Shown piece by piece: positions 16,614 through 23,116 of a stretch of 29,375 nt of DNA. Location: positions 1 to 29,375 of the IMG/VR virus record IMGVR_UViG_3300004448_000035; one strand, given 5' to 3'. How positions within the stretch are numbered: the first letter of the stretch is position 1; each line of letters starts with the position of its first letter. Source of the DNA: a virus. The notes beneath the pieces were generated by a model. The model saw nothing but the letters and a program-made list of their open reading frames with translations. It ran no database searches and was not told where the DNA came from. The translations under genes and the position numbers were made by a program.

Positions 16614-16706
16614 CTATCTGCCCAGCAATAAAGCTAACCCGATTGCTAATACAGAAAGAGGTATTAATAATACTATTGCGTATAATAAATGTTCTAATAT
16701 TTTCAT
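16614..16706 (-). CDS. 30-residue single-pass membrane peptide
   Basis: Reads MKILEHLLYAIVLLIPLSVL then AIGLALLLGR: one hydrophobic helix of about 20 residues with a short charged head and a terminal Arg. The ATG overlaps the ParB-like stop by four bases (ATGA) and the TAG is followed after one base by the primase ATG, so it fills the only space between two real genes, good evidence that it is a gene. Function unknown; membrane anchor or inner-membrane effector are possibilities. Confidence 0.72.
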   Translation of the reverse strand: MKILEHLLYAIVLLIPLSVLAIGLALLLGR

Positions 16707-17209
16707 AGTTTTTTATGCTTCCAACCTTTCAGTTGGTCTCCAAGTTCTTCGAAGTCTGTCATAGCTTTTCCACTTGGATCTTCTTTGTGTTCGTAGTATT
16801 TACTCTTCCAAGCAAGTTCTACCATTTGAAACCATATTGCTATGGCTTTATTTCTAAATTCTTTATCTCCCCATAAATAAAACATATTCCACCATTCTTT
16901 TTGAAAACGGAATACTTCTACTTTCATTGTCTTAAACATCCAGCCATCTTTATGTGTCTTAACTATTTCTTGCATTGCTCTCAGTCTTTGACTTCCTGCA
17001 ATCGGATAATAACTGGGCATGGTTAGTATTGGGGACTGTATGCCATGCAATATCAAACTTTCCATAAGGGGTTCATTTACTGGTACTTTGTGAATATTAT
17101 CACGCACCGTTGGTTGATTCAATAAAAACTTTATTGATCTAGTTTCCCTATCGAAAGGTGGCAGAGCTATTAACTCTGCCGTTTCTTTACTAATTCTATC
17201 TGCCGCCAT
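16703..17209 (-). CDS. ParB/Srx-fold N-terminal-like protein
   Basis: 168 residues. The middle part, VNEPLMESLILHGIQSPILT followed by YYPIAGSQRLRAMQEI, fits the ParB N-terminal (ParB/sulfiredoxin) core, where a substrate or nucleotide is held by the G-x-x-R-x-x-A segment. There is no helix-turn-helix DNA-binding domain after it, so it is not a partition protein; family members act as nucleases, CTP/ATP-dependent switches or enzymes. The C-terminal half is basic and tryptophan-rich (KEWWNMFYLWGDKEF, GWKHKKL). It lies between DUF7220-like and primase genes in the replication operon, suggesting a replication-linked role (inference). Confidence 0.68.
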   Translation of the reverse strand: MAADRISKETAELIALPPFDRETRSIKFLLNQPTVRDNIHKVPVNEPLMESLILHGIQSPILTMPSYYPIAGSQRLRAMQEIVKTHKDGWMFKTMKVEVFRFQKEWWNMFYLWGDKEFRNKAIAIWFQMVELAWKSKYYEHKEDPSGKAMTDFEELGDQLKGWKHKKL

Positions 17210-17456
17210 TTCTTACTTTTCTCCATAAGCCATGTCTGCGTCTCTTTTCAATTTCCATACGAATCATATATGTTCTTATTAATGCTACTACTGTAAATAT
17301 AAAAGTAGTAGTTAGAGATATAAGAAAAGCACTTGTCCATTCCCATCTCTCTATCATTAGCCATAACATAAATGTTTGTAAAGGAAAATTAATTATTAGA
17401 GCAGCACCTACTTGTACTAAAGATTCCTGTAGTGCTGCTTTCTCTGTTTTAGTCAT
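17196..17456 (-). CDS. Two-pass membrane protein, DUF7220-like
   Basis: 86 residues with two predicted membrane helices, about 14-36 (QVGAALIINFPLQTFMLWLM) and 43-63 (FLISLTTTFIFTVVALIRT), followed by a strongly basic end (RMEIEKRRRHGLWRKVRNGG). The pattern of two helices then an R-x-Y motif (RTYMIR) before a basic tail matches the small DUF7220 family of phage and plasmid proteins. It overlaps the preceding 54-residue gene by eight bases and the ParB-like gene by 14. Its presence in a replication operon hints at tethering of the replisome to the membrane; this is speculation. Confidence 0.7.
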   Translation of the reverse strand: MTKTEKAALQESLVQVGAALIINFPLQTFMLWLMIERWEWTSAFLISLTTTFIFTVVALIRTYMIRMEIEKRRRHGLWRKVRNGGR

Positions 17457-17613
17457 AATTCATTTCATCCCATAATTTGTTTTCGTGTTCTGTCTCGTAT
17501 ATTGTACGAAACTCCTCGATTGTTGGTTCTGCAATTCTTAGATTGCCCTGTTTTAGTTCTCTTACATATCTAGTGTATGCTATGAGTAACTGATTTTCTG
17601 TGTATAATATCAT
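17449..17613 (-). CDS. Hypothetical 54-residue protein after helicase
   Basis: Reads from MILYTENQLLIAYTRYVREL to DEMNYD. It starts in an ATGA overlap with the helicase stop and runs into the DUF7220-like start with eight bases of overlap, so it exactly fills the space. Mostly helical, acidic C-terminal half (EPTIEEFRTIYETEHENK), no membrane segment. Not recognised; a small helicase-associated or host-targeting factor is possible. Confidence 0.72.
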   Translation of the reverse strand: MILYTENQLLIAYTRYVRELKQGNLRIAEPTIEEFRTIYETEHENKLWDEMNYD

Positions 17614-18965
17614 ATATCGTCTACGTTTTCTCCTGTTGCCATATTGTTAGCTATTGCTTCTTTCTCTTTAGGATTCATAGCAGACTGTGGACCAATCTTT
17701 AAGGTCTCCCAGTCTACTGTACTAGTAAAACTTTCCATTCTATTACTTCTCATTTTAACACAATTAAAAGTCATACAATTATCTTGTTGTTCCCATGTCT
17801 CTAAAGAGTAAGCAGCATCCGCCGCATCAAGAATACCTTTTGCAAACCTAGCTTCACCACTCGCATCTGTTTGATACGGAGCAAATACCATAGTTTCATA
17901 CTCTTGTGCATATAATTTCATTTTCTTACTTACTTCTATCTGTTCTGTCCAATCATATTGTCCACCACTACGGCTTGGAGCATTATGTCGTTTAACTTGG
18001 TTTAGATAGTCTACTATTACTACGCCTACATCTAATTGATTTACTTTTTTATCTAACTCGGATTGAATCTTGGATAAAGTAAGCGACGGGTCATATATTA
18101 CATCTAACTGTCTTTCTTTGTGTAGGTCTAACTTGGTTAATTTCTTATGAAATTCATCAAAGTCATGTGTCTTTTTAAATTCTGGTAGTAGTTCATGTCC
18201 GCCATCGAAACGACCTGCCCACCATCCACCGACCATATTCCATTCCTCACTAGAAAGCATTTTGTTTCTAAGTCGGCTAAAGGGGATCTTGGTGGATATG
18301 GCACATATTCTCTGTAGAATTGATCTACTGTCCATTTCTATTGTAAAATAGATAGCGCTACGACCTGAGTCGTATACATTTGCTGCGAGGTTACAACAGG
18401 TAAGTGATTTACCTGAGCCTCTTCGTCCGCCTACTAACACTAAGTCTTTAGGCGAGAACAAAATTTGTGAGTCATACTCACTATTGAGTCCTAAGGGTAA
18501 GTACCTCGATAGTTCCTTGTCATCTTCAAATAAGGAAATACTTTGCATACTTTCTTCGGGAGCTTTGACATCTACCTTGTCACTTACCCTTAAAACTATT
18601 TCTTGTAGTTGTTCTATGTTTTCTTCTGCTGTTGCCATTGCAACGGTGTTATCAATATATGCATCCAGTTGGTCTAGTATTTCTACTTGTGCATATTCAT
18701 TCTTTAGATAGTCTAGTAAAAGCCACGCGTCTACCTCGACATCTACTGACTCGATTGCGAATATTTTTTCTTGGAGTTGTCGATCTCGCACTTCATAACG
18801 GAGATCTTCGAATTGTGGAAGGTCTTGATAATTATCTATGTGTTTATCAAGAATACGGAAAATTGACTGGTACTCGCCAGGTAGGTAATGTTCTTTTAGC
18901 TTAGCCCATGTGTCTAAGTCTTTCTGAACTATAATCTGTTTTAATAACGCTGACGCAATATTCAA
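17610..18965 (-). CDS. Replicative DNA helicase, DnaB/gp41-like
   Basis: Unwinds DNA ahead of the polymerase and works with the separate primase. 451 residues from a TTG start at 18965 with GGGAG six bases before it; the longer frame back to an ATG at 19016 would begin inside a terminator hairpin and add an unlikely cysteine/phenylalanine-rich leader. The N-terminal ~150 residues are helical (primase/loader-contact domain). The RecA-like motor has Walker A VGGRRGSGKSLTC, IYFTIEMDSRSILQRI, Walker B VGVVIVDYLNQVKR, and FAPYQTDASGEARFAKGI with the sensor Q and arginine-finger region. An ATGA overlap joins it to the next gene. Confidence 0.93.
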   Translation of the reverse strand: MNIASALLKQIIVQKDLDTWAKLKEHYLPGEYQSIFRILDKHIDNYQDLPQFEDLRYEVRDRQLQEKIFAIESVDVEVDAWLLLDYLKNEYAQVEILDQLDAYIDNTVAMATAEENIEQLQEIVLRVSDKVDVKAPEESMQSISLFEDDKELSRYLPLGLNSEYDSQILFSPKDLVLVGGRRGSGKSLTCCNLAANVYDSGRSAIYFTIEMDSRSILQRICAISTKIPFSRLRNKMLSSEEWNMVGGWWAGRFDGGHELLPEFKKTHDFDEFHKKLTKLDLHKERQLDVIYDPSLTLSKIQSELDKKVNQLDVGVVIVDYLNQVKRHNAPSRSGGQYDWTEQIEVSKKMKLYAQEYETMVFAPYQTDASGEARFAKGILDAADAAYSLETWEQQDNCMTFNCVKMRSNRMESFTSTVDWETLKIGPQSAMNPKEKEAIANNMATGENVDDI

Positions 18966-18986
18966 TGACCTCTCCCAAAGTAATAT

Positions 18987-19014
18987 AAAAAATAGGCAGG
19001 GGCGAACCCCTGCC
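18987..19014 (-). terminator. Strong rho-independent terminator with UUCG loop
   Basis: On the minus strand GGCAGGGG-TTCG-CCCCTGCC (19014-18995) followed by TATTTTTT. The eight-pair GC-rich stem with a UUCG tetraloop is a near-ideal terminator. It lies 24 bases after the tandem HTH gene and 22 before the helicase start, so helicase expression needs read-through or a promoter I do not recognise. Confidence 0.95.
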
Positions 19015-19038
19015 ATAAACTAATCTAAGTTTTTAGAA

Positions 19039-19755
19039 TTAACTAATGTCTTTTTTAGCCGCGCCGTTGTAGTCTGAACATTGTAGACCACGTCTTGTTA
19101 GCATAGTTTTTACACCTCTAACAGTTTTGCCAATCTCATCAGCAATAGCTTCAACAGTCATTCCTTCAACATCAATGTCTGCAAGAACATCTGCTTTAGA
19201 TGAACCTTTAGTTTCTTTTTGTTTTGGGATAGCGTTGATTTCGCCACTTCTTAAAAGAGAAAGAGCTTTTCCTCTGATTGAGTTAACAGATTTGTCTAAT
19301 GCTGCAGCGATTTCTTCTACGAATGATCCGCCGTTCACCATTTCAACAAAGGTTACTTCTTCTGAAGGAGTATAAGTTCTAACTGTTTCAACTTTAGGAG
19401 CAGGCTTAACGTGGGAAGTTAATTCCATTGATAAGATTTTTCCTTGGATTGATTTAGCTGAGAAGTGTCCGCCTTCAAAGTTTGATGCAATTTCTGCATA
19501 TGTGTAGTCGCCTGAGTTATCAGAAACGAATGCACTTAAAGTTGCTTCTTGATCTTCGCTAAAAGATTTTGATGCGGATGCTGAAGCTAGTTCAACATCG
19601 AATCCCATCTTTCTCAATTTGCTAGATACTGAACGAGTTGATGTTTCTAATTCATCAGCTGCGTTAGCAACAGTAGCTTGAGTGATTGGGCTTTCAGAAC
19701 CAACAAAGTCTGTTAGTTGTTGAGTTCTTTCGTCTGTCCATTTTGGTAATGCCAT
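19039..19755 (-). CDS. Tandem HTH-repeat DNA-binding protein
   Basis: 238 residues made of about four copies of a small three-helix unit: 6-57 (WTDERTQQLTDFV to VSSKLRKMGFDV), 65-118 (FSEDQEATLSAFV to IQGKILSMEL), 128-178 (YTPSEEVTFVEMV to IRGKALSLL) and a shortened fourth at 189-237 (MTVEAIADEIGKTVRGVKTML). Each begins with an aromatic-[TS]-x-[ED] helix and ends with S-[VI]-x-x-K-[LIA], as in SANT/Myb or homeodomain-like HTH units. Serine/alanine-rich and proline-rich linkers separate them. A good ribosome site (GAGGAA) precedes it, a strong terminator follows. Probably an abundant DNA-binding protein; regulator or DNA-organising protein are both possible. Confidence 0.8.
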   Translation of the reverse strand: MALPKWTDERTQQLTDFVGSESPITQATVANAADELETSTRSVSSKLRKMGFDVELASASASKSFSEDQEATLSAFVSDNSGDYTYAEIASNFEGGHFSAKSIQGKILSMELTSHVKPAPKVETVRTYTPSEEVTFVEMVNGGSFVEEIAAALDKSVNSIRGKALSLLRSGEINAIPKQKETKGSSKADVLADIDVEGMTVEAIADEIGKTVRGVKTMLTRRGLQCSDYNGAAKKDIS

Positions 19756-19758
19756 TTT

Positions 19759-20520
19759 TTATTCCTCTATAATGTGTTTTAGGTTATTAAATATTTTTAT
19801 CCCTAGTTCTTCTGCCTTCTTAGTTTTCGAACTTGCAATTCCACTTTCGTTAAGTAAGATAGTTACATCTTTCGTTAAGCTATCTTTTACAATAAAGCCG
19901 TATTTTTCCAATACTTGCTTAGCGGCTGCTTTAGTTGGGTAAGATTTTAACTTACCACTAATACAAACTGTTCCCTTTGTGTCGCTATGACTGACTTCTA
20001 CTTGTTTATCACAAGTAAAAGAAAATGGGAGGTTATTGTAACCCTTCGTGAAGAACGTGTTCTCCAACCAAGTTACAAGGTTCGACGCCGCTTTCGGACC
20101 CAGACCTGCTTCTATACATATCTCTGGGGTTATCTCATATATTGATGAGATGTATTTCGCTAATTTATTAGTAGCACTTGAGCCAATCAGCGGTATCGAA
20201 AAAGCTGGTAATAGAGTTAGAAGGTTGACACTCTTTGAATTTTGAATTTCTGTGTGTAGTTTCGTACCTAGTTTCTCTGAATCCAGTAATGATGATATTT
20301 CAACTTGGGATAAGCAATAAATATCTTCATAATCACAAAGACCAAGTCTATCTATAGTAGATGGACCAAGCCCTTTAATCTTTAGGGTTTTTGCAAAGTG
20401 TTCTAAACGCTTTGCTGATTTAGCAGAGCAAGTAGTACTAAGACAGAATAACTGATCGTTCACAAATTCCAATTCGCTGTTGCAAGCTGGACAATTTGTT
20501 GGCGGTACTATCTCTCTCAA
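19759..20520 (-). CDS. NAD+-dependent DNA ligase, C-terminal half (Zn finger, HhH, BRCT)
   Basis: 253 residues. It has the LigA zinc finger (CPACNSELEF and FCLSTTC), helix-hairpin-helix repeats (IKGLGPSTIDRLG, LIGSSATNKLA, GLGPKAASNL) and a C-terminal BRCT domain (GTVCISGKLKSYPTKAAAKQ to KTKKAEELGIKIF). It has no adenylation domain; that lies in a separate gene 2.7 kb upstream. Start set at the TTG at 20520, 11 bases after AGGAG: a longer frame back to 20577 would start inside the -35 box of the promoter that serves this gene. The product should bind the other half to form a complete DNA-clamping ligase, as in phage T5's two-gene ligase. Confidence 0.88.
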   Translation of the reverse strand: MREIVPPTNCPACNSELEFVNDQLFCLSTTCSAKSAKRLEHFAKTLKIKGLGPSTIDRLGLCDYEDIYCLSQVEISSLLDSEKLGTKLHTEIQNSKSVNLLTLLPAFSIPLIGSSATNKLAKYISSIYEITPEICIEAGLGPKAASNLVTWLENTFFTKGYNNLPFSFTCDKQVEVSHSDTKGTVCISGKLKSYPTKAAAKQVLEKYGFIVKDSLTKDVTILLNESGIASSKTKKAEELGIKIFNNLKHIIEE

Positions 20521-20548
20521 TGTTTCTCTTTCTCCTAAATATGATACT

Positions 20549-20577
20549 ATTATATCAAACGAGTGACCATTTGTCAA
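20549..20577 (-). promoter_or_regulatory. Consensus sigma70 promoter before ligase C-half
   Basis: TTGACA (20577-20572), 17 bases, TATAAT (20554-20549) on the minus strand, with the A-rich AAAAAATAACTC upstream. The predicted start near 20542 leaves a 21-base leader holding TAGGAGA before the TTG at 20520. The promoter overlaps the last codons of the GIY-YIG-like gene. Confidence 0.93.
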
Positions 20578-20942
20578 GAGTTATTTTTTGGAAAGTCTGA
20601 TAAAATAAGGGATGAAATTTTGAAGCACTCCGTATGCCCACCAAACTTTTGTTTGGGTTTATAACTATCGTGTTTAAACTTCTCGTGTAGCTGCTGCTCG
20701 TATTTCCAACAGTTGTAGATGGTGTCGTGGTAGGTTCGTTGAATACGCAACTCATAACCTTTGAAGCCACGGCTTCTTTTTATAACATGCCGCCAGTCTT
20801 TGCCGCCAGCAATTCCTACCTTGATGCACTCGCGCTCAAAGGTCTGTGTATTAACTAATATAACTCCGTAAAGAACACCTTCTCTTAGTTGTTCTTCGGG
20901 TCTATTATTAAAATAAGTTTGATTGTATACTCCTTTACTCAT
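20574..20942 (-). CDS. GIY-YIG-like protein (T5orf172/MUG113 type)
   Basis: 122 residues. LYGVILVN followed by IKVGIAGGKDWRHVIKRSRGF fits the strand pair and arginine of the GIY-YIG fold in its T5orf172/Mug113 version, and the later E-x-x-LHEKF plus GGHTECF matches the family's helix with a metal-binding Glu and its closing TE-x-F signature. The first tyrosine of the classical GIY is kept in LYG but YIG is replaced by VGI. It may be a homing or structure-specific nuclease, or an inactive DNA-binding relative. Last gene of the ligase-headed operon; overlaps the preceding gene by eight bases. Confidence 0.65.
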   Translation of the reverse strand: MSKGVYNQTYFNNRPEEQLREGVLYGVILVNTQTFERECIKVGIAGGKDWRHVIKRSRGFKGYELRIQRTYHDTIYNCWKYEQQLHEKFKHDSYKPKQKFGGHTECFKISSLILSDFPKNNS

Positions 20943-21153
20943 TAGTCCACTTCAGTCCGTTTTCTAATGCGAAGAGACACCCTTGATAAAATTCTCTGTC
21001 ATCTTCTTCTATGAAGTGCCATTTGTATTCTACTTTGCTCATATGTTTATATACTTTCTTAGGGTTTGTAAGATGCATTTGTTTATTCATCATCATCTCT
21101 AGCTTGTCAAAGTGTGTTACAATATCATTTTTGTATGCTTCTAGTTTAGTCAT
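20935..21153 (-). CDS. Hypothetical 72-residue protein
   Basis: Not recognised. Helical, charged, methionine-rich near the start (EMMMNKQMHL), with an acidic turn EEDDREFYQGCLFALENGL near the end. No membrane segment. It begins one base after the stop of the 55-residue membrane gene and overlaps the GIY-YIG-like gene by eight bases. The pattern of a helical pair with KLEMMM...YKWHFIEEDDREF could be a small protein-binding factor. Confidence 0.65.
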   Translation of the reverse strand: MTKLEAYKNDIVTHFDKLEMMMNKQMHLTNPKKVYKHMSKVEYKWHFIEEDDREFYQGCLFALENGLKWTNE

Positions 21154-21154
21154 T

Positions 21155-21322
21155 TTACCAGTTATGTACTACATTTGCCATAATAAATACAGCACAGAGA
21201 AGATTCGTAAGTACAATAATAAATCTTATTAGACCTATTGCATTTTCGTTTCTTCTATTATAGCCATCTTCTTCGTCAAACGAGCCGAGAGCGTGTTTTA
21301 ATATAACCCAAGCTCTTGTCAT
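21155..21322 (-). CDS. 55-residue single-pass membrane protein
   Basis: Reads MTRAWVILKHALGSFDEEDG, then a charged stretch with NRRNENAIG, and one hydrophobic helix (LIRFIIVLTNLLCAVFIMA) before a short NVVHNW end. Starts in an ATGA overlap with the 25-residue gene and stops one base before the next ATG, so it fills its space exactly. Unknown function; topology would place the 30-residue acidic/basic head on one side of the inner membrane. Confidence 0.72.
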   Translation of the reverse strand: MTRAWVILKHALGSFDEEDGYNRRNENAIGLIRFIIVLTNLLCAVFIMANVVHNW

Positions 21323-21396
21323 TGCTCCACCCACTTTTTCAAAGCAAATATAAATACAACTAAAGAAAGTATTACCCAGAACGGATCTACACTCAT
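21319..21396 (-). CDS. 25-residue membrane peptide
   Basis: MSVDPFWVILSLVVFIFALK then KWVEQ: one hydrophobic helix. The ATG overlaps the preceding stop by four bases and has GGAGG six bases before it, and its own stop overlaps the next ATG by four. The strong ribosome site and two coupled junctions support real translation in spite of its size. Function unknown. Confidence 0.7.
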   Translation of the reverse strand: MSVDPFWVILSLVVFIFALKKWVEQ

Positions 21397-21620
21397 TGTA
21401 TACCTCCGTTTAGTCCTAAATCAATAAAATAAAATGCAACCATCATACTTATTACTGTGAATATCTGAAAGAAAGAACCAGCAATTACTGCTCCCATTAC
21501 ATTCTTTACTGTCTCATGGTAGTCTGATGATTCGTTTTGCCACTGCTCAATTTCTTCAGGCGTAGCATCTCTCGATTGAAAGTTCAACTGGGGTTGACTT
21601 GGGAATTTTTCGTTTTTCAT
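21393..21620 (-). CDS. 75-residue membrane protein
   Basis: A polar N-terminal half (FPSQPQLNFQSRDATPEEIE) leads to a hydrophobic stretch at about 42-68 (MGAVIAGSFFQIFTVISMMV then AFYFIDLGL), which could be one long or two short membrane helices. Overlaps both neighbours by four bases (ATGA). Not recognised. It belongs to the run of small membrane genes in the ligase-headed operon. Confidence 0.7.
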   Translation of the reverse strand: MKNEKFPSQPQLNFQSRDATPEEIEQWQNESSDYHETVKNVMGAVIAGSFFQIFTVISMMVAFYFIDLGLNGGIQ

Positions 21621-21868
21621 TCTGTTTGTGGTTTTCCTTGTTTTGCCATCAACTCTCTATGAGTTGGATAGTCTTTCATTATTTCTCGTGTTGCTAGAAA
21701 GTCTTCTCTAGCTTTTTCTGTGTGTGTTCGTTCATCTTCTAGTTCCCAGTTAAGACCTGCTCTCTCTTTCTTCTTTCCGAATATCTTATCCCAGTTATCT
21801 TTAAACTGTTTACTATAAGAGCCGTCTCTTGCTGTTGAACCTTTTCCGCCGTGCCATTTCTTTGTCAT
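21617..21868 (-). CDS. Small basic conserved phage protein
   Basis: 83 residues from the ATG at 21868, which overlaps the stop of the preceding 55-residue gene by four bases; a TTG six codons earlier has no better support. The N-terminal motif MTKKWHGGKGSTARDGSYSK then NWDKIFGKKK is a pattern I recognise from small uncharacterised proteins in many tailed phages (K-G-S-x-x-R ... NWD-x-IFGK). The rest is charged helix (ELEDERTHTEKAREDF). No catalytic motif is visible; function unknown. Confidence 0.75.
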   Translation of the reverse strand: MTKKWHGGKGSTARDGSYSKQFKDNWDKIFGKKKERAGLNWELEDERTHTEKAREDFLATREIMKDYPTHRELMAKQGKPQTE

Positions 21869-22032
21869 TTCTGTTCTCGTAGCCAATCTCTATACATTAA
21901 AGGTTCGGCATCTTTAGTTAACTTCAGGTATTCCTGATATAACTGTTTATTATCTTTTGACTTCGTCATAGCAGTAACCCAGCCATCTGAGTTATCCTGC
22001 CATCTTTTTGAATTTGTTATTTTGCTTCCCAT
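21865..22032 (-). CDS. Hypothetical 55-residue protein
   Basis: Reads MGSKITNSKRWQDNSDGWVT through to YRDWLREQK. It starts 16 bases inside the end of the Cys-rich gene and ends in an ATGA overlap with the next gene. An internal ATG (codon 22) is a weaker alternative. Hydrophilic, helical in the second half (NKQLYQEYLKLTKDAEPLMY). Not recognised. Confidence 0.65.
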   Translation of the reverse strand: MGSKITNSKRWQDNSDGWVTAMTKSKDNKQLYQEYLKLTKDAEPLMYRDWLREQK

Positions 22033-22199
22033 TTGTTGCAGGTTTCTTCAGACAAAACTAAGTTTGCCCCTGCTTCATCGACTCTGCACCAACCTTCTGA
22101 TAACTTAGATGTTATATCATGTAGAGGTTGATAATATTTACACTCGCCACAGTTCAATGGGGGTAGCGGGTCTAGTCGTTTACGTTTTATTGTTTTCAA
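22017..22199 (-). CDS. Cys-rich small protein, four-cysteine metal site
   Basis: 60 residues with a basic head (KTIKRKRLDP) and four cysteines: CGECKYYQ, then SEGWCRVD and EETCNKWEAK. The spacing C-x2-C ... C ... C-x2-W-E resembles small metal-binding (zinc or possibly Fe-S) proteins often seen in phages and plasmids. No ATG is available; the frame begins with a TTG at 22199, 20 bases inside the previous gene, after a GGGAATAAAG stretch, so the start is uncertain. In a genome that also carries IscU, an Fe-S site is worth considering. Confidence 0.62.
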   Translation of the reverse strand: MKTIKRKRLDPLPPLNCGECKYYQPLHDITSKLSEGWCRVDEAGANLVLSEETCNKWEAK

Positions 22200-22482
22200 A
22201 TTTCTTTATTCCCATTACATAATTCTCTGCAGCTTTTTCTGCGTACTCCTCATTATGTTCTTCATATTTTTCACTAGCAACAAGAGTTTCTACTCCATCA
22301 ACTGTCTCATAGTAATCGCAACCGAATATATACTTATCATATAAGAATACTTCTGATCTTCTAATCTTGTTTATGTAGGTGTGTAAGTCTACTCGACCTA
22401 CCTTTAGAAGTGTATCCTCTAAAGTACATTCGCAATCAGCTCTTGCTTTCCCACATAATTCACATTCTATTGCTAAATACAT
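22180..22482 (-). CDS. Zinc-ribbon-headed small protein
   Basis: 100 residues. The N-terminus ECELCGKARADCECTLED packs four cysteines, enough for one zinc. A middle part (VDLHTYINKIRRSEVFLYDKYIFG) and an acidic helical end (YEEHNEEYAEKAAENYV) follow. Overlaps the previous gene by ten bases and the next by 20. Not recognised; a nucleic-acid- or protein-binding adaptor is plausible from the zinc site. Confidence 0.65.
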   Translation of the reverse strand: MYLAIECELCGKARADCECTLEDTLLKVGRVDLHTYINKIRRSEVFLYDKYIFGCDYYETVDGVETLVASEKYEEHNEEYAEKAAENYVMGIKKFENNKT

Positions 22483-22691
22483 TCTTCTACTCTCTCTATT
22501 GTGTTAATTTCTATATCAAGTGATTTATTATTATCTACATCCCATACTACTATTTTGTTGCCGTCTATCTGTTTCTTGATATGTTTAGGTAGTGTACAAC
22601 ATACGCTGTAAGTATTACTACTCGTAAGGGATTTATAAGTTATTAACTTATTTTTCCATGATAATTCTTTGTGTAGTTCTGCGAAGGACAT
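22473..22691 (-). CDS. Hypothetical 72-residue protein
   Basis: MSFAELHKELSWKNKLITYK start. The ATG at 22691 overlaps the previous stop by one base (TAATG); a GTG five codons upstream was rejected as less likely. Beta-rich (NTYSVCCTLPKHIKKQIDGN, KIVVWDVDNNKSLDIEINTI), consistent with a small barrel such as an SH3-like fold, but I do not recognise it. Confidence 0.62.
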   Translation of the reverse strand: MSFAELHKELSWKNKLITYKSLTSSNTYSVCCTLPKHIKKQIDGNKIVVWDVDNNKSLDIEINTIERVEECI

Positions 22692-22891
22692 TATTTTATG
22701 TTCCACTCCTCATTACCATTCTGTGTATTAAACTTTCTCACTAGAAACTTGAAGTTACTAACTACATAAGTAGCGTAATCATCATCTGCAACAAAAGAAC
22801 TCTTGTTCTCGTCAAGATAATCCACATACATTCTGCTTATAAATCCTCTGAATAAAGGACTAAATATTTCTGTAAATGCTTCCTGTCTCAT
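22691..22891 (-). CDS. Hypothetical 66-residue protein
   Basis: Not recognised. Starts in an ATGA overlap with the glutaredoxin stop. Aromatic-rich and amphipathic (FTEIFSPLFRGFISRMYVDY), then DDDYATYVVSNFKFLVRKF. No membrane helix of full length, no cysteines. Co-translated with glutaredoxin by position. Confidence 0.62.
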   Translation of the reverse strand: MRQEAFTEIFSPLFRGFISRMYVDYLDENKSSFVADDDYATYVVSNFKFLVRKFNTQNGNEEWNIK

Positions 22892-23115
22892 AGCTTTGCA
22901 ACTAATGCTGCATAGTCATCATACCCACCAACATAGTTGCCACTGACATTAATCTGTGGAAAAGAGCGAGCTGTTGGGAACTCCTCTGCAATGAATTGCA
23001 TATCAAAGTCTACACCAAGTTGTTTGTATTCTACTTCGTGTCCTTCTCTTTCTGCTAGTGCTTTTGCTTTATCACAATACGCACAGTTTGTTTTACCGAA
23101 TATCTCTACTACCAT
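22888..23115 (-). CDS. Glutaredoxin
   Basis: 75 residues, full-length small glutaredoxin. Dithiol active site CAYC at 11-14, a cis-proline motif SFPQI (P53) and a glycine pair plus acidic turn GNYVGGYDD for glutathione contact. In T4 and many marine phages such proteins give electrons to the phage ribonucleotide reductase, which this genome also encodes; it could also serve the peroxiredoxin or Fe-S handling (inference). A clear AGAGGA ribosome site precedes the ATG, and it overlaps the next gene by four bases. Confidence 0.95.
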   Translation of the reverse strand: MVVEIFGKTNCAYCDKAKALAEREGHEVEYKQLGVDFDMQFIAEEFPTARSFPQINVSGNYVGGYDDYAALVAKL

Positions 23116-23116
23116 T

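Noticed and set aside
18966-19016. N-terminal extension of the helicase (MAGVRPCLFF...) starting at the ATG at 19016
   Set aside because: The extension is encoded by the terminator hairpin itself, and a TTG with a good ribosome site follows; the extra residues do not look like helicase.
20521-20577. N-terminal extension of the ligase C-half starting at 20577
   Set aside because: That start lies in the -35 box of its own promoter and would not be in the mRNA.
20555-20770. 71-codon minus-strand frame over the GIY-YIG-like gene
   Set aside because: It overlaps a better supported gene in another frame and extends into the promoter for the ligase C-half.
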